From NCBI GenBank assembly GCA_003482695.1, contig DMYC01000149.1, positions 1 through 8,185 of the forward strand: a stretch of 8,185 bases of DNA, written 5' to 3'. Numbering within the stretch: position 1 is the stretch's first letter; every line of letters begins with the position of its first letter. A program made the translations under genes and the position numbers. This DNA comes from Clostridiales bacterium UBA8960. GTDB taxonomy: Bacteria > Bacillota > Clostridia > Peptostreptococcales > Acidaminobacteraceae. The notes under the pieces are model-generated. The model was given only the letters and a program-made list of their open reading frames with translations, ran no database searches and had not been told where the DNA came from. Positions 1 to 4,849 of this stretch are shown piece after piece.

Positions 1-692
1 TGCATCAAGTAAAGCGTAGATGGAAAAGCAAATTGACAGGAACAACTTTGCCCGACATCTTTTATGACTTCAGTGGTATCTTCATCCAATCGATGGATGA
101 GTTTGTCATAAAACTTCTTAACAAAAGGATATTCAAGCACTAAATTTTCGATAGACTCTATGAGCGGTTTTCCTATAATGAGTTCAAGGGTCAACTCCGT
201 AATAAACCGACCAAAAAGAACAAGCGTATCGTTATTGTGTGTGAGTCTAGTGTGTTTTTCCACAAGTTTAAACAAATCAGGGTCGTCGAAATGATAAAAA
301 ATGAGAGGTGCCACTCTAGAAAAACCACCAAGTTCATCGGATGATGATCCTGAATGTGTGCCATTGTCGAGCATGACCAATGACTCTTTACTAGCATGGT
401 CCATGTAACCTTCATATTTTGACATATACGTCACCCAATGCGTTTTGAAGAGATCCAGTTCGAATCCGTGATTGGTGGAGATGCTTTTTAACAGTAGTAG
501 GCTTTGATCGCCGTAATGCGTAAATTCTCCCTTTCTTTTTCCTTGATGAAAACTGTCTTTCAAAGGGGACATATAGCCTTCAAGTTTATCGGCTTCAAGT
601 TTTATCTTGTCTGTGTCGTAAACCCAATGCAATCCTAAGGCGTACGCATCACCGACGAAAGCACCAAAAAGCAAACCTTTCAAACGTTCCAT
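1..692 (-). CDS. ADP-ribosylglycohydrolase family protein, 3'-truncated by window edge
   Basis: The first 230 residues are visible; the reading frame is open to the left edge. The N-terminus (LKGLLFGAFVGDAYALGLHW, residues 4-23) is the hallmark opening helix of the DraG/ADP-ribosylglycohydrolase fold. Further family segments are HYGDQSLLLLKS (59-70), the S/D/G-rich HSGSSSDELGG followed by R126-VAPL (113-130), TRLTHNND (148-155) and GQSCSCQFAFPSTLYL (214-229). Known family members remove ADP-ribose from proteins or small molecules using two metal ions. Here the usual TDDT metal-binding motif reads YGDQ, so the substrate and even the activity are uncertain. The C-terminal D-x-D metal motif would lie beyond position 1. 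The start is fixed by an AAGGAGGA ribosome binding site (plus-strand 697-704), 4 nt before the ATG. It follows the cobalamin adenosyltransferase gene by 39 nt on the same strand, so co-transcription is likely. The family call is secure; the function is not. Confidence 0.85.
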   Translation of the reverse strand, partial: MERLKGLLFGAFVGDAYALGLHWVYDTDKIKLEADKLEGYMSPLKDSFHQGKRKGEFTHYGDQSLLLLKSISTNHGFELDLFKTHWVTYMSKYEGYMDHASKESLVMLDNGTHSGSSSDELGGFSRVAPLIFYHFDDPDLFKLVEKHTRLTHNNDTLVLFGRFITELTLELIIGKPLIESIENLVLEYPFVKKFYDKLIHRLDEDTTEVIKDVGQSCSCQFAFPSTLYLM

Positions 693-731
693 AGTGTCCT
701 CCTTCGTCAGTTATTTGCGAATGATATCGTG

Positions 732-1271
732 TTATTTTTTAAATTCGACTCTTATGAGCTCTGTCTCTGAATATCTTGCCATCGCATATAGTGCATCTGA
801 TAGTCTGTTGATGTATTTTATAAGCGATGATCGAACTTGTGCATCTTCATTGAGTGACAATATTCTTCTTTCGGCTCTGCGGCAAACGGTTCGTGAAACG
901 TGAAGGGCAGCGCTGAAAAGATTGCTTCCAGGGATGATAAATTGAAAGACTTCATTGCGATTCATTAAGTCGAGATATTTATCGATGGTGTCTTCTAGCC
1001 ATTTAACATCCGAATCCGTCACTTTTTCTGGAAATGAATCACCGACAGTTGTGGCGAGTTCACCTGCGACATTAAACAGTGAACGTTGTATTTTGAGGAG
1101 TATTTCGACGATTTCTTCATCTTTACAGTATTGTCTTGCTAAACCTAAAGTTGAGTTCAATTCATCAATAGTGCCATAGCTTTCAACCCTAATGGAATCT
1201 TTCGGGACTCTAGCGCCATCGTATAGACTTGTTTCGCCACTATCGCCTGTTCTTGTATAAATTTTTAGCAT
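732..1271 (-). CDS. pduO: PduO-type ATP:cob(I)alamin adenosyltransferase
   Basis: This cytoplasmic enzyme transfers the 5'-deoxyadenosyl group of ATP to cob(I)alamin or cob(I)yrinic acid a,c-diamide, giving the coenzyme B12 form used by mutases, dehydratases and ammonia-lyases. The 179-residue product is of normal family length. It has the ATP-binding N-terminus YTRTGDSGETSL (5-16), VESYGTIDELNS (29-40) with D36, FIIPGS (111-116) with the Phe thought to line the corrin, and the helix RTVCRRAERR (127-136), which carries the Arg residues of the active site. The usual PGG after FIxP reads PGS. A longer frame starts at 1289, but the ATG at 1271 is preferred: GGGAGGA sits 4 nt upstream of it, and the longer start lies at or upstream of the expected transcription start. 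No cobalamin-riboswitch-like leader is possible, because the predicted leader is only about 15 nt. It is probably the first gene of a two-gene operon with the ADP-ribosylglycohydrolase-family gene. The exact corrinoid substrate cannot be told from sequence. Confidence 0.95.
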   Translation of the reverse strand: MLKIYTRTGDSGETSLYDGARVPKDSIRVESYGTIDELNSTLGLARQYCKDEEIVEILLKIQRSLFNVAGELATTVGDSFPEKVTDSDVKWLEDTIDKYLDLMNRNEVFQFIIPGSNLFSAALHVSRTVCRRAERRILSLNEDAQVRSSLIKYINRLSDALYAMARYSETELIRVEFKK

Positions 1272-1275
1272 ATTT

Positions 1276-1282
1276 TCCTCCC
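1276..1282 (-). promoter_or_regulatory. Ribosome binding site fixing the adenosyltransferase start
   Basis: On the minus strand GGGAGGA lies 4 nt before the ATG at 1271. It overlaps the codons that would follow the upstream ATG at 1289, so that ATG is not the real start. Confidence 0.85.
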
Positions 1283-1292
1283 AATTCATTTC

Positions 1293-1301
1293 GTTATATC
1301 A
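1293..1301 (-). promoter_or_regulatory. Extended -10 promoter for adenosyltransferase operon
   Basis: Read on the minus strand this is TGATATAAC: a TGn extension followed by TATAAC (one mismatch to TATAAT). The implied transcription start is near 1286, giving a leader of about 15 nt to the ATG at 1271. I find no good -35 element, which is tolerable for an extended -10 promoter. Assigned by motif only. Confidence 0.5.
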
Positions 1302-1304
1302 TTA

Positions 1305-1353
1305 TGTACCCTATTTTTTGTTAAAAACACTTTTTGATTTTTTACAGGGTACA
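1305..1353. repeat. Inverted repeat TGTACCCT / AGGGTACA between divergent genes
   Basis: TGTACCCT at 1305-1312 is the exact reverse complement of AGGGTACA at 1346-1353, with a 33-nt AT-rich spacer. The pair lies between the two divergent extended -10 elements. The right arm sits in the -35 area of the rubredoxin promoter; the left arm sits just upstream of the -10 of the adenosyltransferase promoter. This position suits two half-operators for one regulator, but I cannot name the regulator. The large spacer makes a transcript hairpin less likely than a DNA-binding site. Confidence 0.4.
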
Positions 1354-1368
1354 ATTTACAAATTCACG

Positions 1369-1377
1369 TGATATAAT
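1369..1377 (+). promoter_or_regulatory. Extended -10 promoter for rubredoxin operon
   Basis: TGATATAAT is a perfect TGn-TATAAT extended -10. The start site is expected near 1384, giving a leader of about 55 nt before the rubredoxin ATG. The best -35 candidate (GGTACA, 18 nt upstream) is poor. The element lies inside the N-terminal extension of the longest possible rubredoxin frame, which argues that the extension is not translated. Confidence 0.6.
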
Positions 1378-1428
1378 GATAATGAGGGAGAATTTAGTTT
1401 TTCTAGATTTTGAGAATGTTTTAACAAT

Positions 1429-1434
1429 GGAGGG
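1429..1434 (+). promoter_or_regulatory. Ribosome binding site fixing the rubredoxin start
   Basis: GGAGGG lies 4 nt upstream of the ATG at 1439. It overlaps an alternative in-frame ATG at 1427, so 1439 is the better start. The resulting 56-residue protein places all four cysteines at the canonical rubredoxin positions. Confidence 0.8.
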
Positions 1435-1438
1435 CATT

Positions 1439-1609
1439 ATGGGACACTATCAATGTACGGTATGCAGTTACGTCTACAAGCCTGAGAGAGGTGATTGGAT
1501 GCACGATATTCCAAAAGGCACATCGTTTGAAGACCTACCAGAGGACTGGAGATGTCCAACCTGTAATCAACCTAAGATGGCATTCATACCCGTAGAACAA
1601 GAAAAGTAG
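1439..1609 (+). CDS. Rubredoxin with substituted knuckle glycines
   Basis: This is a small cytoplasmic one-electron carrier with a single Fe(Cys)4 centre. In anaerobes rubredoxins typically feed flavodiiron proteins, rubrerythrins or superoxide reductase. The 56 residues have CTVC at 6-9 and CPTC at 39-42, exactly the spacing of clostridial rubredoxins, plus the core aromatics Y4, Y11, Y13, F30 and W37 and the conserved KGTSFEDLPEDW segment. Two features are unusual. The glycine that normally follows the second Cys of each knuckle is replaced: S10 in CTVCSY and N43 in CPTCNQPK. The loop normally reading GDPDNGVxPGT is GDWMHDIPKGT, with M21 and H22. These changes could alter the backbone NH-S hydrogen bonds and the redox potential (inference). 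Its stop codon overlaps the ribosome binding site of the next gene, so it leads a tightly coupled three-gene unit whose other members are of unknown function. Confidence 0.93.
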   Translation: MGHYQCTVCSYVYKPERGDWMHDIPKGTSFEDLPEDWRCPTCNQPKMAFIPVEQEK

Positions 1610-1618
1610 GAGGCTGGC

Positions 1619-2488
1619 ATGATAAACAAATATGATCACATCACAGATTATTTTGAGAATACTTTTGAACTATCGCGTATCAAGTCTTTGCCGATAACAG
1701 ACAAGTTTAGGCTGATCAACTACATTAAACTCGTCAGCAAAGCGAATGAAGTTGCAAAGCAAAAAAATATCGATGCGATAACTGAGTCGTATTTGTATAA
1801 TGTCGATAAGACATTCCACTTGTTTGTTTCGCTCCTCGCTTCGGAGTTGTCCACAGATGTCATATCGGATATTATTGAATGTTATGCGCATAATTTCAAC
1901 GATAGCGATGTTTACTATGCGAAAGTTGTATTTTTAGGCTCTGGCGCACTCATGATTCAAAAGGGAATCGAGTCAAATGCGATCATCAGCTACTTAATCT
2001 CATTACTTGGAGAAGAATTCCTAAAGAATAATTATCAAAGAATTTTTAATGAAAGAGATATTTTAGACATCAATGAAGAAAATGAAATTAACATCAAGTT
2101 TAAGAATTTAGATATGACGTACCGAAAACTTAAATATGACATGCTTGCGCTCAGACAAATAAAAACCGATCAAGGGCATTCAAAGTTGAGAGAAGTCATT
2201 TTTAAATACTATGGCAATAACGACTTAAAGCTATACTACTCGCTACTTGATGTTCATGATAAAAAAGTTTCTGAGTATTTATATCGCAAGTTGATGAAAG
2301 ATTCGCCTAAGATGGATCGATTTTTATTAACGGCAAGCCGTTCGATGATTCGAGATGTGGATATAATTGATATGCATTACTTGCTGAATGGCGTTATAGG
2401 CAAATACACGAATTTCTTGAAGCCTTACAGCGAAGTAATCACGGAAATCAAAATGAGAGAACAAGAAATTCTCAGCAAAATTCAATGA
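1619..2488 (+). CDS. Hypothetical helical cytoplasmic protein coupled to rubredoxin
   Basis: I do not recognise this 289-residue protein. It has no signal peptide or membrane segment, is rich in Lys, Asp, Glu, Ile and Tyr, and looks almost entirely alpha-helical. A moderately hydrophobic stretch at about residues 66-135 contains GSGALMIQKGIESNAIISYL (107-126). That stretch faintly recalls the GxLAIQxGxNPR segment of MotA-type proteins, but there are no transmembrane helices and I do not rely on it. Residues 150-180 are charged, and the C-terminus ends in a charged helix. Translation is probably coupled to rubredoxin: TAGGAGG overlaps the rubredoxin stop codon and lies 5 nt before this ATG. 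The 3' end overlaps the next gene by four bases (ATGA). This tight arrangement makes a shared role with the downstream membrane protein likely, but the role itself is unknown. The reading frame looks genuine: long, uninterrupted and with a good ribosome binding site. Confidence 0.85.
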   Translation: MINKYDHITDYFENTFELSRIKSLPITDKFRLINYIKLVSKANEVAKQKNIDAITESYLYNVDKTFHLFVSLLASELSTDVISDIIECYAHNFNDSDVYYAKVVFLGSGALMIQKGIESNAIISYLISLLGEEFLKNNYQRIFNERDILDINEENEINIKFKNLDMTYRKLKYDMLALRQIKTDQGHSKLREVIFKYYGNNDLKLYYSLLDVHDKKVSEYLYRKLMKDSPKMDRFLLTASRSMIRDVDIIDMHYLLNGVIGKYTNFLKPYSEVITEIKMREQEILSKIQ

Positions 2489-3144
2489 GTCGGACGAGTA
2501 AAGCAATCTTTTTTGGGTTGCTTTTTCTAACGGCAACAAGTCAATTGATTGTTGGGAAATGGGTACTAGGCGTCTTATTGACTGCACTTGCTGTTTTGGG
2601 GTTGTTTGTCTTTGAGAGAAGAGAGGCAAACAGGCGTTTTTATGGTGCACTTAGAAAGTTGTTTGTCTGTGCCGATCGTGAAGGGTATCAGAAAGAAATG
2701 AACCGATTGAGAAAAAATGCTTTTTCGGAAAGCAGCATTTCTGAACCTTTTCGATTATTGATGATGATCGAGACTTACTATACCGATGAGCGGGTATTTA
2801 TGAAAGATCAGCTTGAAAAGTACCACTTTAAAAGAGATTATGAGTTTTGGCGCCTTTATTACTTGTGTCTTTTAACAAGGGATGAACGGTTGAAATCAAA
2901 CGTCGAAAAGGCGCTGTCTTATGTTCCCAACCATTTTAAAGATTTGGCATCAGAAAGAGTGCGTCTATTGAATGCCATAATCGATAACGATGTGGAAGAA
3001 ATTAGCAGAACGAGAAGTGCGCTTACTGCAAACCTTTCAATAGCGGAAATGACCTACCAACTTGCCCAGATGTGTGATGAAGCGAAAGCACATGCGTATT
3101 ATGAAAAAAGCGCCATGAATTTAAGCAAAGGGCTAAAGTTATAG
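2485..3144 (+). CDS. Hypothetical membrane-anchored protein, two N-terminal TM helices
   Basis: I cannot name a family for this 219-residue protein. It begins with two closely spaced hydrophobic helices (about residues 7-24 and 26-43) separated by a one-or-two-residue turn, forming a hairpin anchor. The basic segments MSRTSK before it and ERREANRR after it predict that both ends face the cytoplasm. The remaining roughly 170 residues look soluble and helical. The pattern is compatible with degenerate TPR-like repeats (for example the stretch 115-150 and the AKAHAYYEKSA segment near the C-terminus), but no clear repeat consensus is seen. The start overlaps the previous stop as ATGA (2485-2488), a typical sign of translational coupling, and no independent strong ribosome binding site is visible. 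It probably forms a functional pair with the preceding soluble protein. The stop codon lies inside the left arm of the downstream hairpin, and the gene closes the rubredoxin unit. Confidence 0.82.
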   Translation: MSRTSKAIFFGLLFLTATSQLIVGKWVLGVLLTALAVLGLFVFERREANRRFYGALRKLFVCADREGYQKEMNRLRKNAFSESSISEPFRLLMMIETYYTDERVFMKDQLEKYHFKRDYEFWRLYYLCLLTRDERLKSNVEKALSYVPNHFKDLASERVRLLNAIIDNDVEEISRTRSALTANLSIAEMTYQLAQMCDEAKAHAYYEKSAMNLSKGLKL

Positions 3145-3168
3145 GGCTGCTTTAAAAAGCAGCCCTAT
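3141..3168. terminator. Perfect 12-bp hairpin between convergent genes
   Basis: ATAGGGCTGCTT (3141-3152) and AAGCAGCCCTAT (3157-3168) form an uninterrupted 12-bp stem with a 4-nt TAAA loop. It begins within the stop codon of the plus-strand gene and lies 16 nt beyond the stop of convergent bioY, so it can act on both transcripts. There is no U-tract after the stem in either direction. It may therefore be a weak intrinsic terminator, or mainly an mRNA 3'-end stabiliser. Confidence 0.75.
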
Positions 3169-3184
3169 CCTATAAAGCATGATG

Positions 3185-3736
3185 CTAGATTAGTTTAGCA
3201 AATTTCAGTCTCGAACGCGTTGGGATTGCGATCATAAAAGCGATGATTATTTTTAAAGCGTCTAGTGGCAGATATGGCAAACTGCCTATACTAAAGGCTT
3301 TCATTAAATCTAAATTGAGTACATAAGCCAGCTGTAAGGTTCCAATAACATAGATGGATGCGATGCCAGCAAAGAAAGCGAGAAAATAAGCGACTTTTTT
3401 ATCGATTTTATTCAGTTCGCCAGCTTCAATAAGCCAGCCTATGATAAATGCCGCAATAGTGAATCCGATTAAATACCCTCCAGTTGGTCCGATGATTACT
3501 GAGAATCCACCACTGCCACCTGCAAATACTGGCAATCCAATCGCGCCTAAACATAAATAGACCACTTGAGAAAGAAAACCGAGCTTTGACCCTAGTATAG
3601 CACCAGCCAAGAAAACACCTAGTACTTGAAAGGTGATCGGAACAGGTGAAAAAGGTAGCGGGATGGCTGGCAGCAATGCCATGACTGCTGTTATCGATGC
3701 AAATAGTGCGGTTAATATCATTGATTTCGTTTTCAT
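3185..3736 (-). CDS. bioY: BioY, biotin-specific S-component of ECF transporter
   Basis: BioY is the membrane protein that binds biotin for uptake. It usually works with a shared EcfT-EcfA-EcfA' energising module. The 183-residue protein has about six hydrophobic segments and the family signatures PVPITFQVLGVFLAGAILG (31-49), GAIGLPVFAGGSGG (64-77), GPTGGYLIGF (83-92) and PYLPLDALKIIIA (154-166) with D159 and K162, close to the biotin-binding consensus. The start has AAGGAGAA 5-6 nt upstream. No EcfA or EcfT gene is adjacent, so it is a stand-alone S-component that presumably borrows a module encoded elsewhere (group II arrangement). It is transcribed alone, from a consensus promoter covered by a predicted BirA operator, so it should be repressed when biotin is plentiful. 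The convergent end shares a hairpin with the upstream unit. Confidence 0.97.
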   Translation of the reverse strand: MKTKSMILTALFASITAVMALLPAIPLPFSPVPITFQVLGVFLAGAILGSKLGFLSQVVYLCLGAIGLPVFAGGSGGFSVIIGPTGGYLIGFTIAAFIIGWLIEAGELNKIDKKVAYFLAFFAGIASIYVIGTLQLAYVLNLDLMKAFSIGSLPYLPLDALKIIIAFMIAIPTRSRLKFAKLI

Positions 3737-3747
3737 GAAGTTCTCCT

Positions 3748-3776
3748 TTGATTGAGTTTACAAGAGTGATTATAAT
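3748..3776 (+). promoter_or_regulatory. Candidate ndk promoter overlapping the bioY -10
   Basis: TTGATT (3748-3753) and TATAAT (3771-3776) are separated by 17 nt, with a predicted start near 3783 and a leader of about 57 nt to ndk. The -10 overlaps the bioY -10 on the opposite strand through the palindromic core ATTATAAT (3769-3776). Transcripts from here would run through the BirA operator. The -35 matches 4 of 6 consensus bases, so the call is tentative. Confidence 0.45.
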
Positions 3777-3797
3777 AAAATAAAACGCAATTGTCAA
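3769..3797 (-). promoter_or_regulatory. Consensus sigma-A promoter of bioY
   Basis: On the minus strand TTGACA (3797-3792) and TATAAT (3774-3769) are both perfect matches, spaced by exactly 17 nt. The predicted start is near 3762, about 26 nt before the bioY ATG. Such a strong promoter fits tight control by a repressor: the -35 is embedded in one arm of the BirA-like operator. Confidence 0.85.
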
Positions 3798-3822
3798 CCG
3801 GTAAAATTAAAACGGTTTACAA
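3791..3822. promoter_or_regulatory. BirA (biotin repressor) operator
   Basis: TTGTCAACC (3791-3799) and GGTTTACAA (3814-3822) are 9-bp inverted arms with one mismatch, separated by 14 nt. This matches the Firmicute BirA site pattern TTGTNAACC-N14/15-GGTTNACAA. One arm contains the bioY -35, so bound BirA-biotinyl-AMP should block bioY transcription. The operator also lies between the candidate ndk promoter and the ndk start. A further half-site (AGTTTACAA, 3755-3763) lies at the bioY transcription start without a visible partner. The assignment rests on the motif and on bioY context. Confidence 0.85.
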
Positions 3823-3830
3823 TGCATTTG

Positions 3831-3835
3831 GGAGG
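3831..3835 (+). promoter_or_regulatory. Ribosome binding site fixing the ndk start
   Basis: GGAGG lies 4 nt before the ATG at 3840. An in-frame ATG at 3822 would place this site inside the coding region and would begin within the BirA operator arm. Family alignment also starts at 3840. Confidence 0.85.
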
Positions 3836-3839
3836 CACT

Positions 3840-4244
3840 ATGTTGATTGAGAAGACACTTGTTCTAATAAAGCCTGATGCAGTGAAAAGACAGTTGGTCG
3901 GGGAAATCATAAAAACATATGAAGGAAAGGGCTTAATCATTGAAAAAATGAAGATGATTTATGCGGAAGATGAAAAGTTGAAAGCGCATTACGCGATTCA
4001 CAGCCAGAAACCTTTTTATAATCGACTCCTTGATTTTATGAAAAGCGGTCCTGTTGTCGCGATGGCGTTAAGTGGGGCAAACGCGATTGAAATGGTAAGA
4101 ATCTTAAATGGCAATACCAATCCTTGCCTAGCTGAAAGTGGATCGATTAGGGGGCGTTATGCATCGGACGTTACAGAGAACTGCGTGCATGGCTCTGATT
4201 CATTGGCGTCAGCAGAAAGAGAAATTCAGATATGGTTTGAATAA
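3840..4244 (+). CDS. ndk: Nucleoside diphosphate kinase
   Basis: Ndk passes the gamma-phosphate of ATP to nucleoside diphosphates through a phosphohistidine intermediate, balancing NTP and dNTP pools in the cytoplasm. The 134-residue protein begins with the family motif TLVLIKPDAVKR (6-17). It keeps the active-site residues K11, Y51, F59, R87, T93, R104, N114, catalytic H117 in NCVHGSDS (114-121), and E128. The IRGDF sequence typical of the family is IRGRY here, and TNPxxAxPGT is TNPCLAESGS; neither change touches a catalytic residue. The start at 3840 is supported by GGAGG and by family length. It is divergent from bioY, with a BirA-like operator ending only 17 nt upstream. A Nudix gene follows 66 nt later on the same strand with no terminator visible between them, so the two may be co-transcribed. 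Confidence 0.96.
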   Translation: MLIEKTLVLIKPDAVKRQLVGEIIKTYEGKGLIIEKMKMIYAEDEKLKAHYAIHSQKPFYNRLLDFMKSGPVVAMALSGANAIEMVRILNGNTNPCLAESGSIRGRYASDVTENCVHGSDSLASAEREIQIWFE

Positions 4245-4310
4245 GTTTTAGGTGTCAAAAGTTTGGGTAGAATATTAATGTGATAAAAAAACGATAATAG
4301 TGAGGTTTTT

Positions 4311-4745
4311 ATGGTTCAAAGGATACAAAAATTCGCAGTTTACGGTATGATCGTCGAAGCCAATCAGATATTGCTCGTACAAAAATCAAAAGGGCCTTTT
4401 AAAGGGATTTGGGATTTGCCAGGTGGTATAATTGAATTTGGAGAAGCGCCAGAAACGACGTTGATACGCGAAATACTCGAAGAAACGGGGCTAGAGATAT
4501 TAGATCAGAGTTTTATAAAATCGGATTCTGTTTTAGTCAATTATGTGGATGATGAAGGTGTGAAGATTTCACTTCATCTCGTTGGGTTCATATTCAAGGT
4601 AAAGCTGAAGCATATTAAATCGTTGATGCCAAAACTGGATGATGAGGACTTGATTTGTACGAAATGGTGCAATTTAGATGAAATTGAAATTGATAATATG
4701 ACGCCGTTTTTACAGGAATTGCTAATGGACAATCAATCATACTAA
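4311..4745 (+). CDS. Nudix hydrolase
   Basis: Nudix enzymes hydrolyse a nucleoside diphosphate linked to another moiety, using a divalent metal. The 144-residue single-domain protein has the complete Nudix box at residues 39-61: G39, E45, R53-E54, E57-E58 and G60-L61 all match GX5EX7REUXEEXGU. The box is preceded by the usual WDLPGG strand (34-39). The length and lack of extra domains fit the MutT-like or ADP-ribose-pyrophosphatase-like groups, but the substrate cannot be set from sequence. The ribosome binding site is modest (GTGAGG, 5 nt before the ATG). It sits 66 nt after ndk on the same strand; both act on nucleotide pools, which makes a shared operon reasonable, though a weak internal promoter cannot be excluded. 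A strong terminator follows 5 nt after the stop. Confidence 0.93.
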   Translation: MVQRIQKFAVYGMIVEANQILLVQKSKGPFKGIWDLPGGIIEFGEAPETTLIREILEETGLEILDQSFIKSDSVLVNYVDDEGVKISLHLVGFIFKVKLKHIKSLMPKLDDEDLICTKWCNLDEIEIDNMTPFLQELLMDNQSY

Positions 4746-4750
4746 GTACA

Positions 4751-4777
4751 AAGGAGCGATTATTCGCTCTTTTTTTT
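4751..4777 (+). terminator. Rho-independent terminator after the Nudix gene
   Basis: GAGCGA (4754-4759) pairs with TCGCTC (4764-4769) around a TTAT loop. The stem can extend through G-U and A-U pairs with the flanking AAG, and it is followed at once by eight T residues (4770-4777). It cleanly separates ndk-Nudix from the signalling module. Confidence 0.9.
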
Positions 4778-4786
4778 GCAGTAAAT

Positions 4787-4827
4787 TTGTATTCTCGGGC
4801 AGTCTCAATTATAATAAATGTTATAAT
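4787..4827 (+). promoter_or_regulatory. Promoter region of the three-gene sensor operon
   Basis: Two overlapping candidates are visible. One is TTGTAT (4787-4792)-N17-TATAAT (4810-4815). The other is an extended -10, TGTTATAAT (4819-4827), with no good -35. Expected starts are near 4822 and 4834, giving leaders of about 16-28 nt before the ATG at 4850. The location, just after a terminator and just before a gene, supports promoter function. Confidence 0.65.
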
Positions 4828-4849
4828 ATCTTTTAGAAAGTGGTCCTCT

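Noticed and set aside
1272..1300. Possible cobalamin riboswitch before the adenosyltransferase gene
   Set aside because: The distance from the predicted transcription start to the ATG is about 15 nt, far too short, and no B12-box sequence is seen.
1317..1332. Rex-like or FNR-like motif TTGTTAAAAACAC in the divergent promoter region
   Set aside because: The left half fits a Rex half-site, but the right half does not complete TTAACAA, and AT-rich DNA gives such matches by chance.
1334..1438. N-terminal extension of rubredoxin by 35 residues
   Set aside because: The extension would cover the extended -10 promoter, has no ribosome binding site and shows no family similarity. The ATG at 1439 gives a canonical 56-residue protein.
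2500..2524. Hairpin AAAGCAA-N11-TTGCTTT near the start of the membrane-protein gene
   Set aside because: It has only 7 bp with two G-C pairs and an 11-nt loop, inside coding sequence right after a coupled start codon. It is too weak to call as an attenuator.
2327..2650. 107-codon minus-strand frame across the junction of the two unknown genes
   Set aside because: It is antisense to both coupled genes, with no ribosome binding site and no recognisable protein features.
3426..3797. 123-codon frame on the minus strand overlapping bioY in another frame
   Set aside because: It overlaps bioY, which has clear family motifs and its own promoter and ribosome binding site. The alternative start lies upstream of the bioY transcription start.
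4245..4310. Separate promoter or terminator between ndk and the Nudix gene
   Set aside because: No stem-loop with a T-run is present, and candidate -10 hexamers (TAGAAT, GATAAT) lack a matching -35 at usable spacing. The evidence does not support either call.
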